In this document: piece after piece, positions 57,046 to 64,000 of the stretch
Layout: each line of letters begins with the position of its first letter
How positions within the stretch are numbered: position 1 is the stretch's first letter
Origin: an uncultured Pontibacter sp.
GTDB lineage: Bacteria; Bacteroidota; Bacteroidia; Cytophagales; Hymenobacteraceae
Direction: 5' to 3'
DNA: 64,000 nt
Assembly: GCF_947492645.1 (NCBI RefSeq)
Contig: NZ_CANLMZ010000003.1
Span: 310,001 to 374,000, forward strand
Translations under genes and position numbers: made by a program
Notes under the pieces: model-generated
The model's database searches: none
What the model was told of the DNA's origin: nothing
Seen by the model: only the letters and a program-made list of their open reading frames with translations

Positions 57046-57790
57046 ACACCTTTTGGTGGCATTGTTGGCAGTACTCCTGTTAGCAGGCTGTAAAAAAGAG
57101 ACCCTGCCTAGCACAGCCTCAGAATCAACAGCAACTGTAGGTCGCGTTACAGTAAATAACCTGGATTTCACATACCTTAACTCCAAGGCTCAAATCACTT
57201 TTTCAGATAAGAACGATAATTTGTCATCTGGCATCTCTATGCGCATCAAGAAAGACAGCGTCATCTGGATTTCGGTGCAGCCGGGCCTTGGTATCGAAGC
57301 GGCTCGCATGAAGCTAACCCAGGACTCTGTTTACATGATTAACCGTTTACAGAAAGAATTTGCCGCTACCGATTACAGCTTTCTAAGAAGCAAACTTAAC
57401 GTAGATGTAAATTTTGATGTGATACAATCTATTTTATTGGGCAATTACCAGTCGCAGGGTACTGAAAAGGTGATGGCAGCCAATGATATGCAGCACATAC
57501 AGCAAACGCGCCAGCACATGCTTTTCGACTATTTTATCAACCTTAGTAACAGTAAACTTAAGCAGCTAAATGTACAGGATAACAGTAATGGCAATACAAT
57601 TACTGTAAAGTATGACAGCTTTAATAAAGTAGGTACTGTTCCTTTTGCTCATGATTTAGCGGCACAGGTACTGCAAAAAGGCCAGGTTACAGATTTTACG
57701 TTGAAACATAGCCGCATCTCTATTACAGATCAAAATTTGGATTTCCCTTTCTCCATTCCGAAAGACTATAAACGCCTTACTTTTAATTAA
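57038..57790 (+). CDS. DUF4292 lipoprotein
   Basis: 250 residues. Lipobox LLLAGC with C18. The remainder matches DUF4292, a Bacteroidota family with a LolA/LolB-like or outer-membrane-lipoprotein-sorting fold (RVTVNNLDFTYLNSKAQITFSDKNDN, VIWISVQPGLGIEAARMKLTQDSVYMINR). The coupling with the TPR protein and an EnvC-like factor suggests an outer-membrane or cell-wall assembly role. Known: function of DUF4292 has not been settled. Confidence 0.9.
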   Translation: MSKHLLVALLAVLLLAGCKKETLPSTASESTATVGRVTVNNLDFTYLNSKAQITFSDKNDNLSSGISMRIKKDSVIWISVQPGLGIEAARMKLTQDSVYMINRLQKEFAATDYSFLRSKLNVDVNFDVIQSILLGNYQSQGTEKVMAANDMQHIQQTRQHMLFDYFINLSNSKLKQLNVQDNSNGNTITVKYDSFNKVGTVPFAHDLAAQVLQKGQVTDFTLKHSRISITDQNLDFPFSIPKDYKRLTFN

Positions 57791-57865
57791 ATCTGACACC
57801 GCATTGGTACTTCACTTATAGTTTTGCCATATTTGTAGACTAAGTGCATACCAACCTATAGTTTA

Positions 57866-59101
57866 ATGAAGGCCCTTTACCGATTAGTCTTTTTACTGAG
57901 CATACTTTCTATACCCTTGGCTGCTCAAGCCCAGAAGGTAAAATCCAAAGCACAGCTCGAAAAAGAGAAAAAGGAAAACCTTAACAGGATAAAGCAAGCG
58001 AACCAGATTCTGCAGCAAACCAAAAAGCAGAAAGAAGCCTCTATTGGCCAGCTTAATGCCATCAAGGAAAAAATCACCGTTCAGACTGGTGTCATCACCA
58101 ACATATCCCGGGAGATAACATACATACAATCTGATGTGCAGGAAACAGAAGGCATTGTAAAATCCCTGCAAAAAGACCTGGACAACCTGAAGGCAGAGTA
58201 TGCCACAATGGTATACGCGGCATCAAAAACAGCTAATAGCTACAACAAACTAATGTTCCTGTTTGCCGCTGAATCTTTTAATCAACTGGTGATGCGCCTG
58301 CGCTACCTGCAACAATACTCTGATGCGCGCCATAAACAGGTAGAGCAGATAAGCAAGGTACAGGCTGCACTAACAGGCCAGCTTAATCTTTTAGAGTCAA
58401 AGCGAAAGCAGAAGCAAAACCTGTTAAGCAAACAAATTGCAGAAAGCAAAAACCTGCAGACGCTAAAAGTGCAGCAGGACAGCGTAATTAACCGCCTGAG
58501 CAAGCAGGAAACTAATTTAAAGCAGGAGGTTGCGCAGCGCCAACAGGCAGTAAAGAAGCTTGATAAATTAATTGCCGACATTGTACGCGAGGAAATAGCA
58601 AGAGCGGCACGAGCAGCGCGTGAGGCTGGCAAAGCCTCTAGTGGCAGCAGCAGCAAAATGACACTAACTCCAGAGGCTGCTTTGATATCATCTTCGTTTG
58701 CCGGAAACAGGGGAAGGCTGGCATGGCCTGTAGAGCGTGGCTTTATATCACAGAAGTTTGGTCGCCACAATCACCCTGTATTAAAAGGTGTAGTTGTAGA
58801 AAACCGCGGCATCGACATCCAAACCTCACAGGGAGCAACAGCAAGAGCTATATTTGAAGGTAAAGTACTTACAGTTGCATCTGTACCGGGCATGAACAAT
58901 ATTGTAATGGTACAACACGGTGAGTACTTTACTGTTTACGCAAAGCTTAAATCAGTTAATGTGACCACAGGCCAGACGGTAAAGATAAAAGACATTATAG
59001 GCACCATATACACCGATACAGACGGGACAACTGAACTCCAGTTCCAGGTATGGAAGAACAGCGACAACATGAACCCGGAACTTTGGCTACTTAGAAAATA
59101 A
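57866..59101 (+). CDS. EnvC-like factor with degenerate M23/LytM domain
   Basis: 411 residues. Signal peptide (cleavage near AAQAQ), two long coiled-coil stretches (25-120 and 160-245), then a LytM/M23 domain (about 285-411). The catalytic residues are not conserved: N313 replaces the first zinc-binding His (ENRGID, D317 kept), K360 replaces the first His of YAHL, and Q392 replaces the last His of LHF. This is the pattern of EnvC/NlpD-type activators of amidases rather than active peptidases. It probably regulates septal peptidoglycan splitting. Confidence 0.92.
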   Translation: MKALYRLVFLLSILSIPLAAQAQKVKSKAQLEKEKKENLNRIKQANQILQQTKKQKEASIGQLNAIKEKITVQTGVITNISREITYIQSDVQETEGIVKSLQKDLDNLKAEYATMVYAASKTANSYNKLMFLFAAESFNQLVMRLRYLQQYSDARHKQVEQISKVQAALTGQLNLLESKRKQKQNLLSKQIAESKNLQTLKVQQDSVINRLSKQETNLKQEVAQRQQAVKKLDKLIADIVREEIARAARAAREAGKASSGSSSKMTLTPEAALISSSFAGNRGRLAWPVERGFISQKFGRHNHPVLKGVVVENRGIDIQTSQGATARAIFEGKVLTVASVPGMNNIVMVQHGEYFTVYAKLKSVNVTTGQTVKIKDIIGTIYTDTDGTTELQFQVWKNSDNMNPELWLLRK

Positions 59102-59103
59102 CT

Positions 59104-59165
59104 CCTGCTGCCATAAATGGGAAATGCACGGCTTTAGCCGTGCATTTCCCATTTATGGCAGCAGG
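59104..59165. repeat. 30-bp perfect hairpin after the EnvC-like gene
   Basis: Two 30-base arms (59104-59133 and 59136-59165) separated by TT, every base paired. It starts two bases after the envC-like stop. No T-run follows, which is unusual for a terminator. The inner part (CACGGCTTTAGCCGTG) resembles palindromes bound by IS200/IS605-type or REP-associated transposases. Confidence 0.9.
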
Positions 59166-59246
59166 TAATACCTATTTATACTGTTAACCACTCTATGATT
59201 AGAGGCGTACGCACAAAGTAGTATTTATTCCATATAGCCCTAAAAC

Positions 59247-59272
59247 AAAAAAACACCCTACAGTGCAGGGTG
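59247..59272 (-). terminator. Orphan minus-strand terminator
   Basis: 6-bp stem (59254-59259 with 59267-59272) followed on the minus strand by seven Ts (59247-59253). No minus-strand gene lies upstream of it, so it may end an unannotated RNA. Confidence 0.45.
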
Positions 59273-59877
59273 CCTTTCCAAGCTATGAAAACAAACTTAA
59301 TATTTTATATATAAGTGCATCTTTGGGTTTCCAAAACTTGCACTATCATTTCTAACTCTAAATTACTACGTAAAGATTAAATCTGCAAATAATAAGCTAA
59401 TAATTCAGCATTTATGATTAATCGTTGTATAGCTATACTACTATCTTATTCCTTTTGTTACTGAAATATATATATTTTTTTTAAGATATAAGTTTCCTGC
59501 ACAAGAAGAAGTCAAATTCATATCTCTCTAATCAGAGATAATGTTGCTTTAAAACAGGTAATATAATTTTAAGAGTATACTTCCCTATTTAATGATCTTA
59601 CAACAAGTATAATGCCAACAACTCTCAGAATATATAACCTGCTGATAAACAGCAATAAGCATAATAAAACAACAAACCCATCTTCCCAATTTGGGACAAT
59701 ATACTTCATACACCTCCCATCTTTAGATAACTTCATCCTCTATCGGAACCCAACACTTGAAATATAGAAGCGACCTACTTTAATACAAGCTCTGAAATGT
59801 ATTGCAGCTATTTAAGCTATAGTATACAGTAATTAAACTTATCTCGGTTGTTGTGGGTTTATTTAAAATATTAACCC

Positions 59878-59885
59878 TAATTTTG
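59878..59885 (+). promoter_or_regulatory. Candidate promoter box for tatA
   Basis: TAATTTTG, exact TAnnTTTG, 26 bases before the first tatA start. A TTG at 59851-59853 lies 24 bases upstream, a little long for a -33 spacer. Confidence 0.45.
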
Positions 59886-59911
59886 CGATATACATTTTTA
59901 AATTTAACAAC

Positions 59912-60124
59912 ATGGAAATCACTAACATTTTCCTATTTATTGGTGGTCTTGGCGGCACAGAAGTAATCCTAATTCTGGTTGTTATTCTTTTACTTTTCGG
60001 TGCAAAGCGCATCCCTGAACTTGCTAAAGGTCTTGGTCGCGGCATCAGAGAATTTAAAGACGCTACGAAAGAAGTTAAGAGCGAGATTGAGTCTTCTGTA
60101 AAAGACGACGATCGCACAAAATAA
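59912..60124 (+). CDS. tatA: Twin-arginine translocase subunit TatA (first copy)
   Basis: Pore-forming subunit of the Tat pathway, which exports folded proteins. 70 residues: short transmembrane helix ([24 protein letters not shown]), hinge, amphipathic helix ([18 protein letters not shown]), short charged tail. The [21 protein letters not shown] core is conserved. A second tatA-like gene follows 30 bases later, and gatA next. tatC is not in the window. Confidence 0.93.
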   Translation: MEITNIFLFIGGLGGTEVILILVVILLLFGAKRIPELAKGLGRGIREFKDATKEVKSEIESSVKDDDRTK

Positions 60125-60154
60125 GCTAACCAAGTAGCAGCTATTACAGAGGCT

Positions 60155-60367
60155 ATGTGTTTAACTACTGTTTTCCTTTTCCTGGGGGACCTGGGGGGAG
60201 GAGAAATGCTTGTTGTAATGACAGCAGTCCTATTATTGTTTGGCGCAGATCGTATACCCAGCATTGCACGCTCTTTTGGGCGAGGTATGAGGGAGTTTAA
60301 AGATGCGACAAATGAAATCAAAAATGAATTAGAGCGTTCTGTCGAAGACGAAAAGAAGTCAAAATAG
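60155..60367 (+). CDS. Twin-arginine translocase subunit TatA-like (second copy)
   Basis: 70 residues, same plan as the first tatA, with about half of the residues identical. The hinge reads FGADRIPSIARSFGRGMREFK, with an acidic Asp where the first copy has Lys, which may alter function, for instance as TatE- or TatB-like. Ends directly before gatA. Confidence 0.88.
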   Translation: MCLTTVFLFLGDLGGGEMLVVMTAVLLLFGADRIPSIARSFGRGMREFKDATNEIKNELERSVEDEKKSK

Positions 60368-60368
60368 A

Positions 60369-61805
60369 TTGAAACAGTATAACTCGCTACAGGATATTCG
60401 CACTGCCATAGCCAATGAGCAGCTCACGTGCCGGCAGTTGGTGGATCATTACATCCACAACATCAAGGAAAAGGCTGAACTAAATGCATTCCTCGAAGTA
60501 TTTGAGCAGGAAGCATATACACAAGCCGATATCGTAGACCATAAATTAGCCAACGGCACCGCCGGAAAACTGGCAGGTATGGTTATAGGCATTAAGGATG
60601 TGTTAGCCTTTGAAGGCCATAGCCTTCAGGCTTCCAGCCAGATCTTAAACGGGTTCAAATCGTTGTATACTGCTACTGCGGTGCAGCGTTTGATTGCTGA
60701 GGATGCCATCATTATCGGACGCCAGAACTGCGATGAGTTTGCGATGGGTGCCTCTAACGAAAATTCATCTTTTGGCCCTGCATTAAATGCAGATGACACC
60801 ACACGGGTTCCGGGTGGCTCTTCAGGTGGTTCCGCAGTTGCTGTTCAAGCGGACCTTTGCTTAGCCTCTATAGGCTCAGACACGGGTGGATCAGTACGCC
60901 AACCAGCGTCATTCTGTGGTGTGGTAGGGCTAAAGCCGACTTACTCGCGTATTTCCCGCTACGGCCTGATAGCTTATGCTTCTTCATTCGACCAAGTTGG
61001 TATAATTTCTAAAAGTGTGTCGGATGCGGCGCTGTTGTTAGAGGTAATGGCTGGCAAGGATGAGTATGACAGCACGGTAAGCCAGCGCGAAGTGCCTGCC
61101 TATAGCCAGCAGTTAGCTACTGATAAGAAGTATAAAATCGGGTACATCCGCGACTGCTTCGAAAGCGAAGGCTTAGATACAGAAGTTAAGGATGCTATAC
61201 TTGGCGTGAAAGACATGCTAAAAGAGTCGGGCCATGAAGTAGAGGCTGTAGATTTCCCGTACCTTGACTACATCGTACCAACCTACTACATACTGACTAC
61301 AGCAGAAGCCAGTTCTAATTTAGGCCGCTACGATGGCGTAAAGTATGGCTACCGCTCAGAAAACGCTACAGACCTTACGTCACTTTACAAAAAAACAAGA
61401 TCTGAAGGTTTTGGTGCTGAAGTACAGCGTCGTATTATGCTGGGCACTTTTGTGTTAAGTGCTGATTATTACGATGCATACTATACAAAGGCTCAGCGCG
61501 TTAGAAGACTGATAAAAGAGAAAACAGACGAGTTGCTGCAGGCTTACGATTTCCTTATCTTGCCTACAGCTCCTACTACTGCTTTTAAGTTAGGAGAAAA
61601 CACAGCAAATCCGTTAGCTATGTACTTAGCTGATATATTTACTGTACAGGCCTCTCTAGCAGGTGTCCCAGCCATTTCTATACCGGTTGGCCGTGATGCC
61701 AACGGCCTTTCCATCGGGTTGCAGCTGATGACCCGCTCATTTGAAGAGTCGCAGATGCTTGCTCTTTCAAATTATATACTGGATAAGATAACCGTTGAAG
61801 CATAA
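60369..61805 (+). CDS. gatA: Glutamyl-tRNA(Gln)/Aspartyl-tRNA(Asn) amidotransferase subunit A
   Basis: Catalytic glutaminase subunit that feeds ammonia for transamidation of mischarged tRNA with GatB and GatC. 478 residues. The chosen start is a TTG at 60369, one base after the tatA stop; it gives MKQYNSLQDIRTAI, the expected family start, and no ATG fits as well. Amidase-signature triad: K76 (GIKDV), S151 (GGSSGGS) and S175 (SDTGGSVRQPA), matching the spacing of known GatA enzymes. GatB and GatC are not in the window. Confidence 0.95.
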   Translation: MKQYNSLQDIRTAIANEQLTCRQLVDHYIHNIKEKAELNAFLEVFEQEAYTQADIVDHKLANGTAGKLAGMVIGIKDVLAFEGHSLQASSQILNGFKSLYTATAVQRLIAEDAIIIGRQNCDEFAMGASNENSSFGPALNADDTTRVPGGSSGGSAVAVQADLCLASIGSDTGGSVRQPASFCGVVGLKPTYSRISRYGLIAYASSFDQVGIISKSVSDAALLLEVMAGKDEYDSTVSQREVPAYSQQLATDKKYKIGYIRDCFESEGLDTEVKDAILGVKDMLKESGHEVEAVDFPYLDYIVPTYYILTTAEASSNLGRYDGVKYGYRSENATDLTSLYKKTRSEGFGAEVQRRIMLGTFVLSADYYDAYYTKAQRVRRLIKEKTDELLQAYDFLILPTAPTTAFKLGENTANPLAMYLADIFTVQASLAGVPAISIPVGRDANGLSIGLQLMTRSFEESQMLALSNYILDKITVEA

Positions 61806-61811
61806 ACTCCA

Positions 61812-63317
61812 ATGACATATTATAGACTATTTATAGTAGTAGCCGCCTTGATTGGCAGCTTGAGTGCTACAGGCACACAGGCTGCCAATTCTGGTTTTAT
61901 TAGCGACACGTTACAGCCCGAAGCAGACACCACTTTCCTTTCCCAGGATGAGTTGGCGTTAATGGTTGAGTACATCCCTAATGAACCTAATGAAGTAATC
62001 CAGGATCGCTTAAGCTGTATTGCGTCTGATATACCTCTTGAGTTTAACAAGTATGTTAGAGCCCATATCGATTACTTTACCATTCGCAACAGAAAGTATA
62101 CCCGCACCATGCTGTCGCGCGAGAATGTATACTTCCCTTTGTTCGAAAAGTACCTGGAGAAGCACAACATGCCGCAAGACCTGAAATATCTTGCTATAGT
62201 AGAATCGGGTCTTAACCCGAAGGCAGCTTCGTGGGCAAAAGCAGTAGGACTATGGCAGTTTATACCTGTAACCGGTAAAGAATATGGCCTGGAACAAAAC
62301 CAGTACATTGATGAGCGCATGGACCCGGAGAAATCCACAGATGCGGCAATGCGTTTCCTTAAAAGACTTTACAGAACCTACGGCGACTGGGAACTGGCTT
62401 TGGCTGCCTATAACTGCGGACCTGGAAACGTAAATAAGGCTATCCGCAAGGCAGGCGGTGGCAAAAGAACCTTCTGGGAGATTTACCCTTACCTTCCGCG
62501 CGAAACTCGAAACTACATACCGTCTATGACGGCTGTTATTTATGCCATGAATTATGCTCCTGAGCATAACATCTTCTCAGATTCTATACTTTATACCCCA
62601 GATGTAGCCTACCTAGAACTTAACAAGGTAGTAGACTTGGAGAAGCTGGCAGAAGAACTGCACCTGGCACCTGAAGAGTTGATGGCGCTGAACCCGGAGA
62701 TAAAGAAGACCAAGATTCCGGAGCATCTACTTAATTATAGAATTCGCATTCCTGCCCAAACCGCAAAGTTGGTAGCATCGATTAACGACAAAGAGTGTAT
62801 ACTTATAGCAGCTGCACCAGTTAAGCAACCCGAATCAGAAGCAAGCCCGGAGCCAGCAAAAGCAACCGTATTACTGGCTAGCACAAAGGCTGAGGCTGCT
62901 GAAGAAGGAGCACAATCAACAGCAAAAACAACTTATACTGTACGCAACGGAGACAACTTATCTGTTATCGCTCAAAACTATAACATATCTGTTGCAGAGC
63001 TAAAAGAATGGAACAGCATTAAGGGCAGCAGCATTATGCCAGGCCAAAAGCTGTCGATCCACAAGCCTGCTGATGAAGTTGCTGCCACACCATTGCTGGC
63101 ATCAAGTGAAAAGACTGGCAGCTCAGCAAAGGAAAAACCTACCAAAATAACCACAGAGCGAGTAAAAAAAGACAAGCTGATTTACCACGTGCAACCCGGC
63201 GATACACTTTGGACTATTTCACAGCGGCACAATGGCCTTACAGTAGAGCAAATCAAAAAGCTTAACAAGCTAAAGACTAACGCTATTCAGCCTGGGCAAA
63301 AACTCATACTTGGATAG
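61812..63317 (+). CDS. MltD-like lytic transglycosylase with two LysM domains
   Basis: 501 residues. Signal peptide, then an SLT/goose-lysozyme-like domain (about 115-255) with catalytic E131 in AIVESGLNP, AVGLWQFIPVTGKEYGL and ALAAYNCGPGNV, then a linker and two LysM peptidoglycan-binding modules (about 375-420 and 455-500). It cleaves glycan strands to leave 1,6-anhydro-MurNAc ends. Only six bases after gatA, so probably in the same transcript, although the functions are unrelated. Confidence 0.93.
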   Translation: MTYYRLFIVVAALIGSLSATGTQAANSGFISDTLQPEADTTFLSQDELALMVEYIPNEPNEVIQDRLSCIASDIPLEFNKYVRAHIDYFTIRNRKYTRTMLSRENVYFPLFEKYLEKHNMPQDLKYLAIVESGLNPKAASWAKAVGLWQFIPVTGKEYGLEQNQYIDERMDPEKSTDAAMRFLKRLYRTYGDWELALAAYNCGPGNVNKAIRKAGGGKRTFWEIYPYLPRETRNYIPSMTAVIYAMNYAPEHNIFSDSILYTPDVAYLELNKVVDLEKLAEELHLAPEELMALNPEIKKTKIPEHLLNYRIRIPAQTAKLVASINDKECILIAAAPVKQPESEASPEPAKATVLLASTKAEAAEEGAQSTAKTTYTVRNGDNLSVIAQNYNISVAELKEWNSIKGSSIMPGQKLSIHKPADEVAATPLLASSEKTGSSAKEKPTKITTERVKKDKLIYHVQPGDTLWTISQRHNGLTVEQIKKLNKLKTNAIQPGQKLILG

Positions 63318-63336
63318 AATTTATACTTTGTACCTC

Positions 63337-63377
63337 AACTAAAGAGCACCTCTTAATGCAAGAGGTGCTCTTTAGTT
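63337..63377 (+). terminator. Terminator after the lytic transglycosylase gene
   Basis: 18-bp perfect stem (63337-63354 with 63360-63377), 5-base loop, T-rich exit (TTTAGTTT). Confidence 0.92.
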
Positions 63378-63451
63378 TATAATTCAGGCTGTTTCATTAG
63401 GCTAAGGAGTTAAATAATTGTAATTTCTGCTGCACAATGGAGAAGAGCGCT

Positions 63452-63459
63452 TATCTTTG
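63452..63459 (+). promoter_or_regulatory. Candidate -7 box for the malic enzyme gene
   Basis: TATCTTTG, exact TAnnTTTG, 125 bases upstream of the start codon. Long leader; no -33 pair. Confidence 0.35.
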
Positions 63460-63584
63460 GAGGCTTGATTTTGGATTAACGCGAAAAACTTATGAAATTG
63501 GTCTTTAGCAAGATATAATTTGTAAAAAGCCCAAAAGTGTTGTCCTGAATTGAGCTGTAACAACACAAACAACAACGCATACAA

Positions 63585-64000
63585 ATGATTAAAGTAAACA
63601 AAGAAGACGCCTTGAACTACCACATGCAGGGCCAGCCTGGCAAAATAGAGGTAGTTCCTACAAAAATGTTGAGCACGCAGCACGATCTTGCGCTTGCATA
63701 CTCTCCGGGCGTTGCCGAACCTTGCAAAGAGATAGCCGCTGATAAAGACAACGTTTATAAGTATACAGCCAAAGGAAACCTGGTAGGTGTTATATCAAAC
63801 GGCACAGCTGTGCTTGGTTTGGGTAACATAGGTCCAGATGCCTCAAAGCCTGTAATGGAAGGAAAAGGCGTTCTTTTCAAAAAATTTGCTGGTATTGATG
63901 TATTTGATATCGAAATTGACTGTACCGACCCGGCAGAGTTTGTACGAATTGTAAAGTCTCTGGAGCCAACATTTGGTGGCATCAACCTGGAAGACATAAA
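63585..64000 (+). CDS. maeB: NADP-dependent malic enzyme (N-terminal part)
   Basis: The window ends inside this gene; 138 complete codons are visible. The start [27 protein letters not shown] and [16 protein letters not shown], with [27 protein letters not shown], are the malic-enzyme N-terminus. Many bacterial members are MaeB type, fused to a phosphotransacetylase-like domain; that part lies outside the window. Oxidatively decarboxylates malate to pyruvate, providing NADPH. Preceded by the terminator of the upstream gene and its own candidate promoter. Confidence 0.9.
   Translation, partial: MIKVNKEDALNYHMQGQPGKIEVVPTKMLSTQHDLALAYSPGVAEPCKEIAADKDNVYKYTAKGNLVGVISNGTAVLGLGNIGPDASKPVMEGKGVLFKKFAGIDVFDIEIDCTDPAEFVRIVKSLEPTFGGINLEDI

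Larger units (their letters stand above)
59166..59911. other. AT-rich gene-free stretch before tatA
   Basis: About 750 bases without a convincing coding sequence in either strand. Contains a small minus-strand terminator-like hairpin at 59247-59272, several heptamer copies, and a promoter box next to tatA. Nothing else recognised. Confidence 0.6.

Noticed and set aside
1..64000. tRNA, rRNA, CRISPR arrays, prophage or insertion sequences
   Set aside because: The gaps were searched by eye for the usual marks (TPsiC-loop GGTTCGA patterns outside genes, regular spaced repeats, transposase frames) and none was found.

Overview
The window looks like chromosomal DNA of a Bacteroidota member, most likely order Cytophagales and close to Pontibacter/Hymenobacter. 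This is inferred from protein families typical of the phylum (DUF3078, DUF4292, an ABC permease fused to an M1 peptidase, tandem OmpA/glycine-zipper lipoproteins), from TAnnTTTG-type promoter boxes with A-rich leaders and no clear Shine-Dalgarno sequences, and from moderate GC content. I see no rRNA, tRNA, CRISPR, phage or complete insertion sequence. The content is mainly core metabolism and envelope genes.

Layout. 0-6.5 kb: end of a lipoprotein gene (minus), then nuoKLMN of respiratory complex I and a lipoprotein related to intradiol dioxygenases. 6.5-6.8 kb: a gene-free stretch with seven DnaA-box-like 9-mers, a candidate replication origin or DnaA-titration site. 6.9-12 kb: aspS, a membrane-anchored glycerophosphodiesterase, a GT22-like glycosyltransferase and a GtrA-like membrane protein. 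12-17 kb: an ABC ATPase and its permease/M1-peptidase partner. 17-24.3 kb: small secreted proteins, tadA, sodB, a ChaN/EreA-like secreted protein and dsbD. 24.4-34.8 kb: CorC/HlyC-type protein, hemerythrin, gamma-carbonic anhydrase, radical SAM protein, RidA, a possible small RNA, AbgT transporter, LD-carboxypeptidase, endonuclease III, a metallo-beta-lactamase-fold hydrolase, DUF2238. 34.9-39 kb: two OmpA paralogues, accD, class I aldolase. 39-44 kb: lipoprotein, M28 peptidase, cysS, membrane EEP phosphohydrolase. 44-49.2 kb: rimP-nusA-infB. 49.3-52.1 kb: DUF3078, mscL, enoyl-CoA hydratase. 52.2-59.1 kb: an envelope run with flippase, dut, sugar nucleotidyltransferase, TPR protein, DUF4292 lipoprotein and EnvC-like factor. 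59.9-64 kb: two tatA genes, gatA, an MltD-like lytic transglycosylase and the start of a malic enzyme.

The most unusual signal is not a gene. The heptamer AAGTATA (TATACTT on the other strand) occurs, by my hand count, about 130 times in 64 kb, against roughly 8-13 expected by chance. It lies in coding and non-coding DNA, in every reading frame, and is often built into or placed beside transcription terminators. It resembles a genome-wide DNA signal such as an uptake, recombination or chromosome-organising sequence. Other points to check are the DnaA-box cluster, two very strong hairpins without U-tracts (one inside the ABC operon, one after the EnvC-like gene), a possible 95-nt RNA near 28.5 kb, and 20-bp direct repeats at the aldolase promoter.
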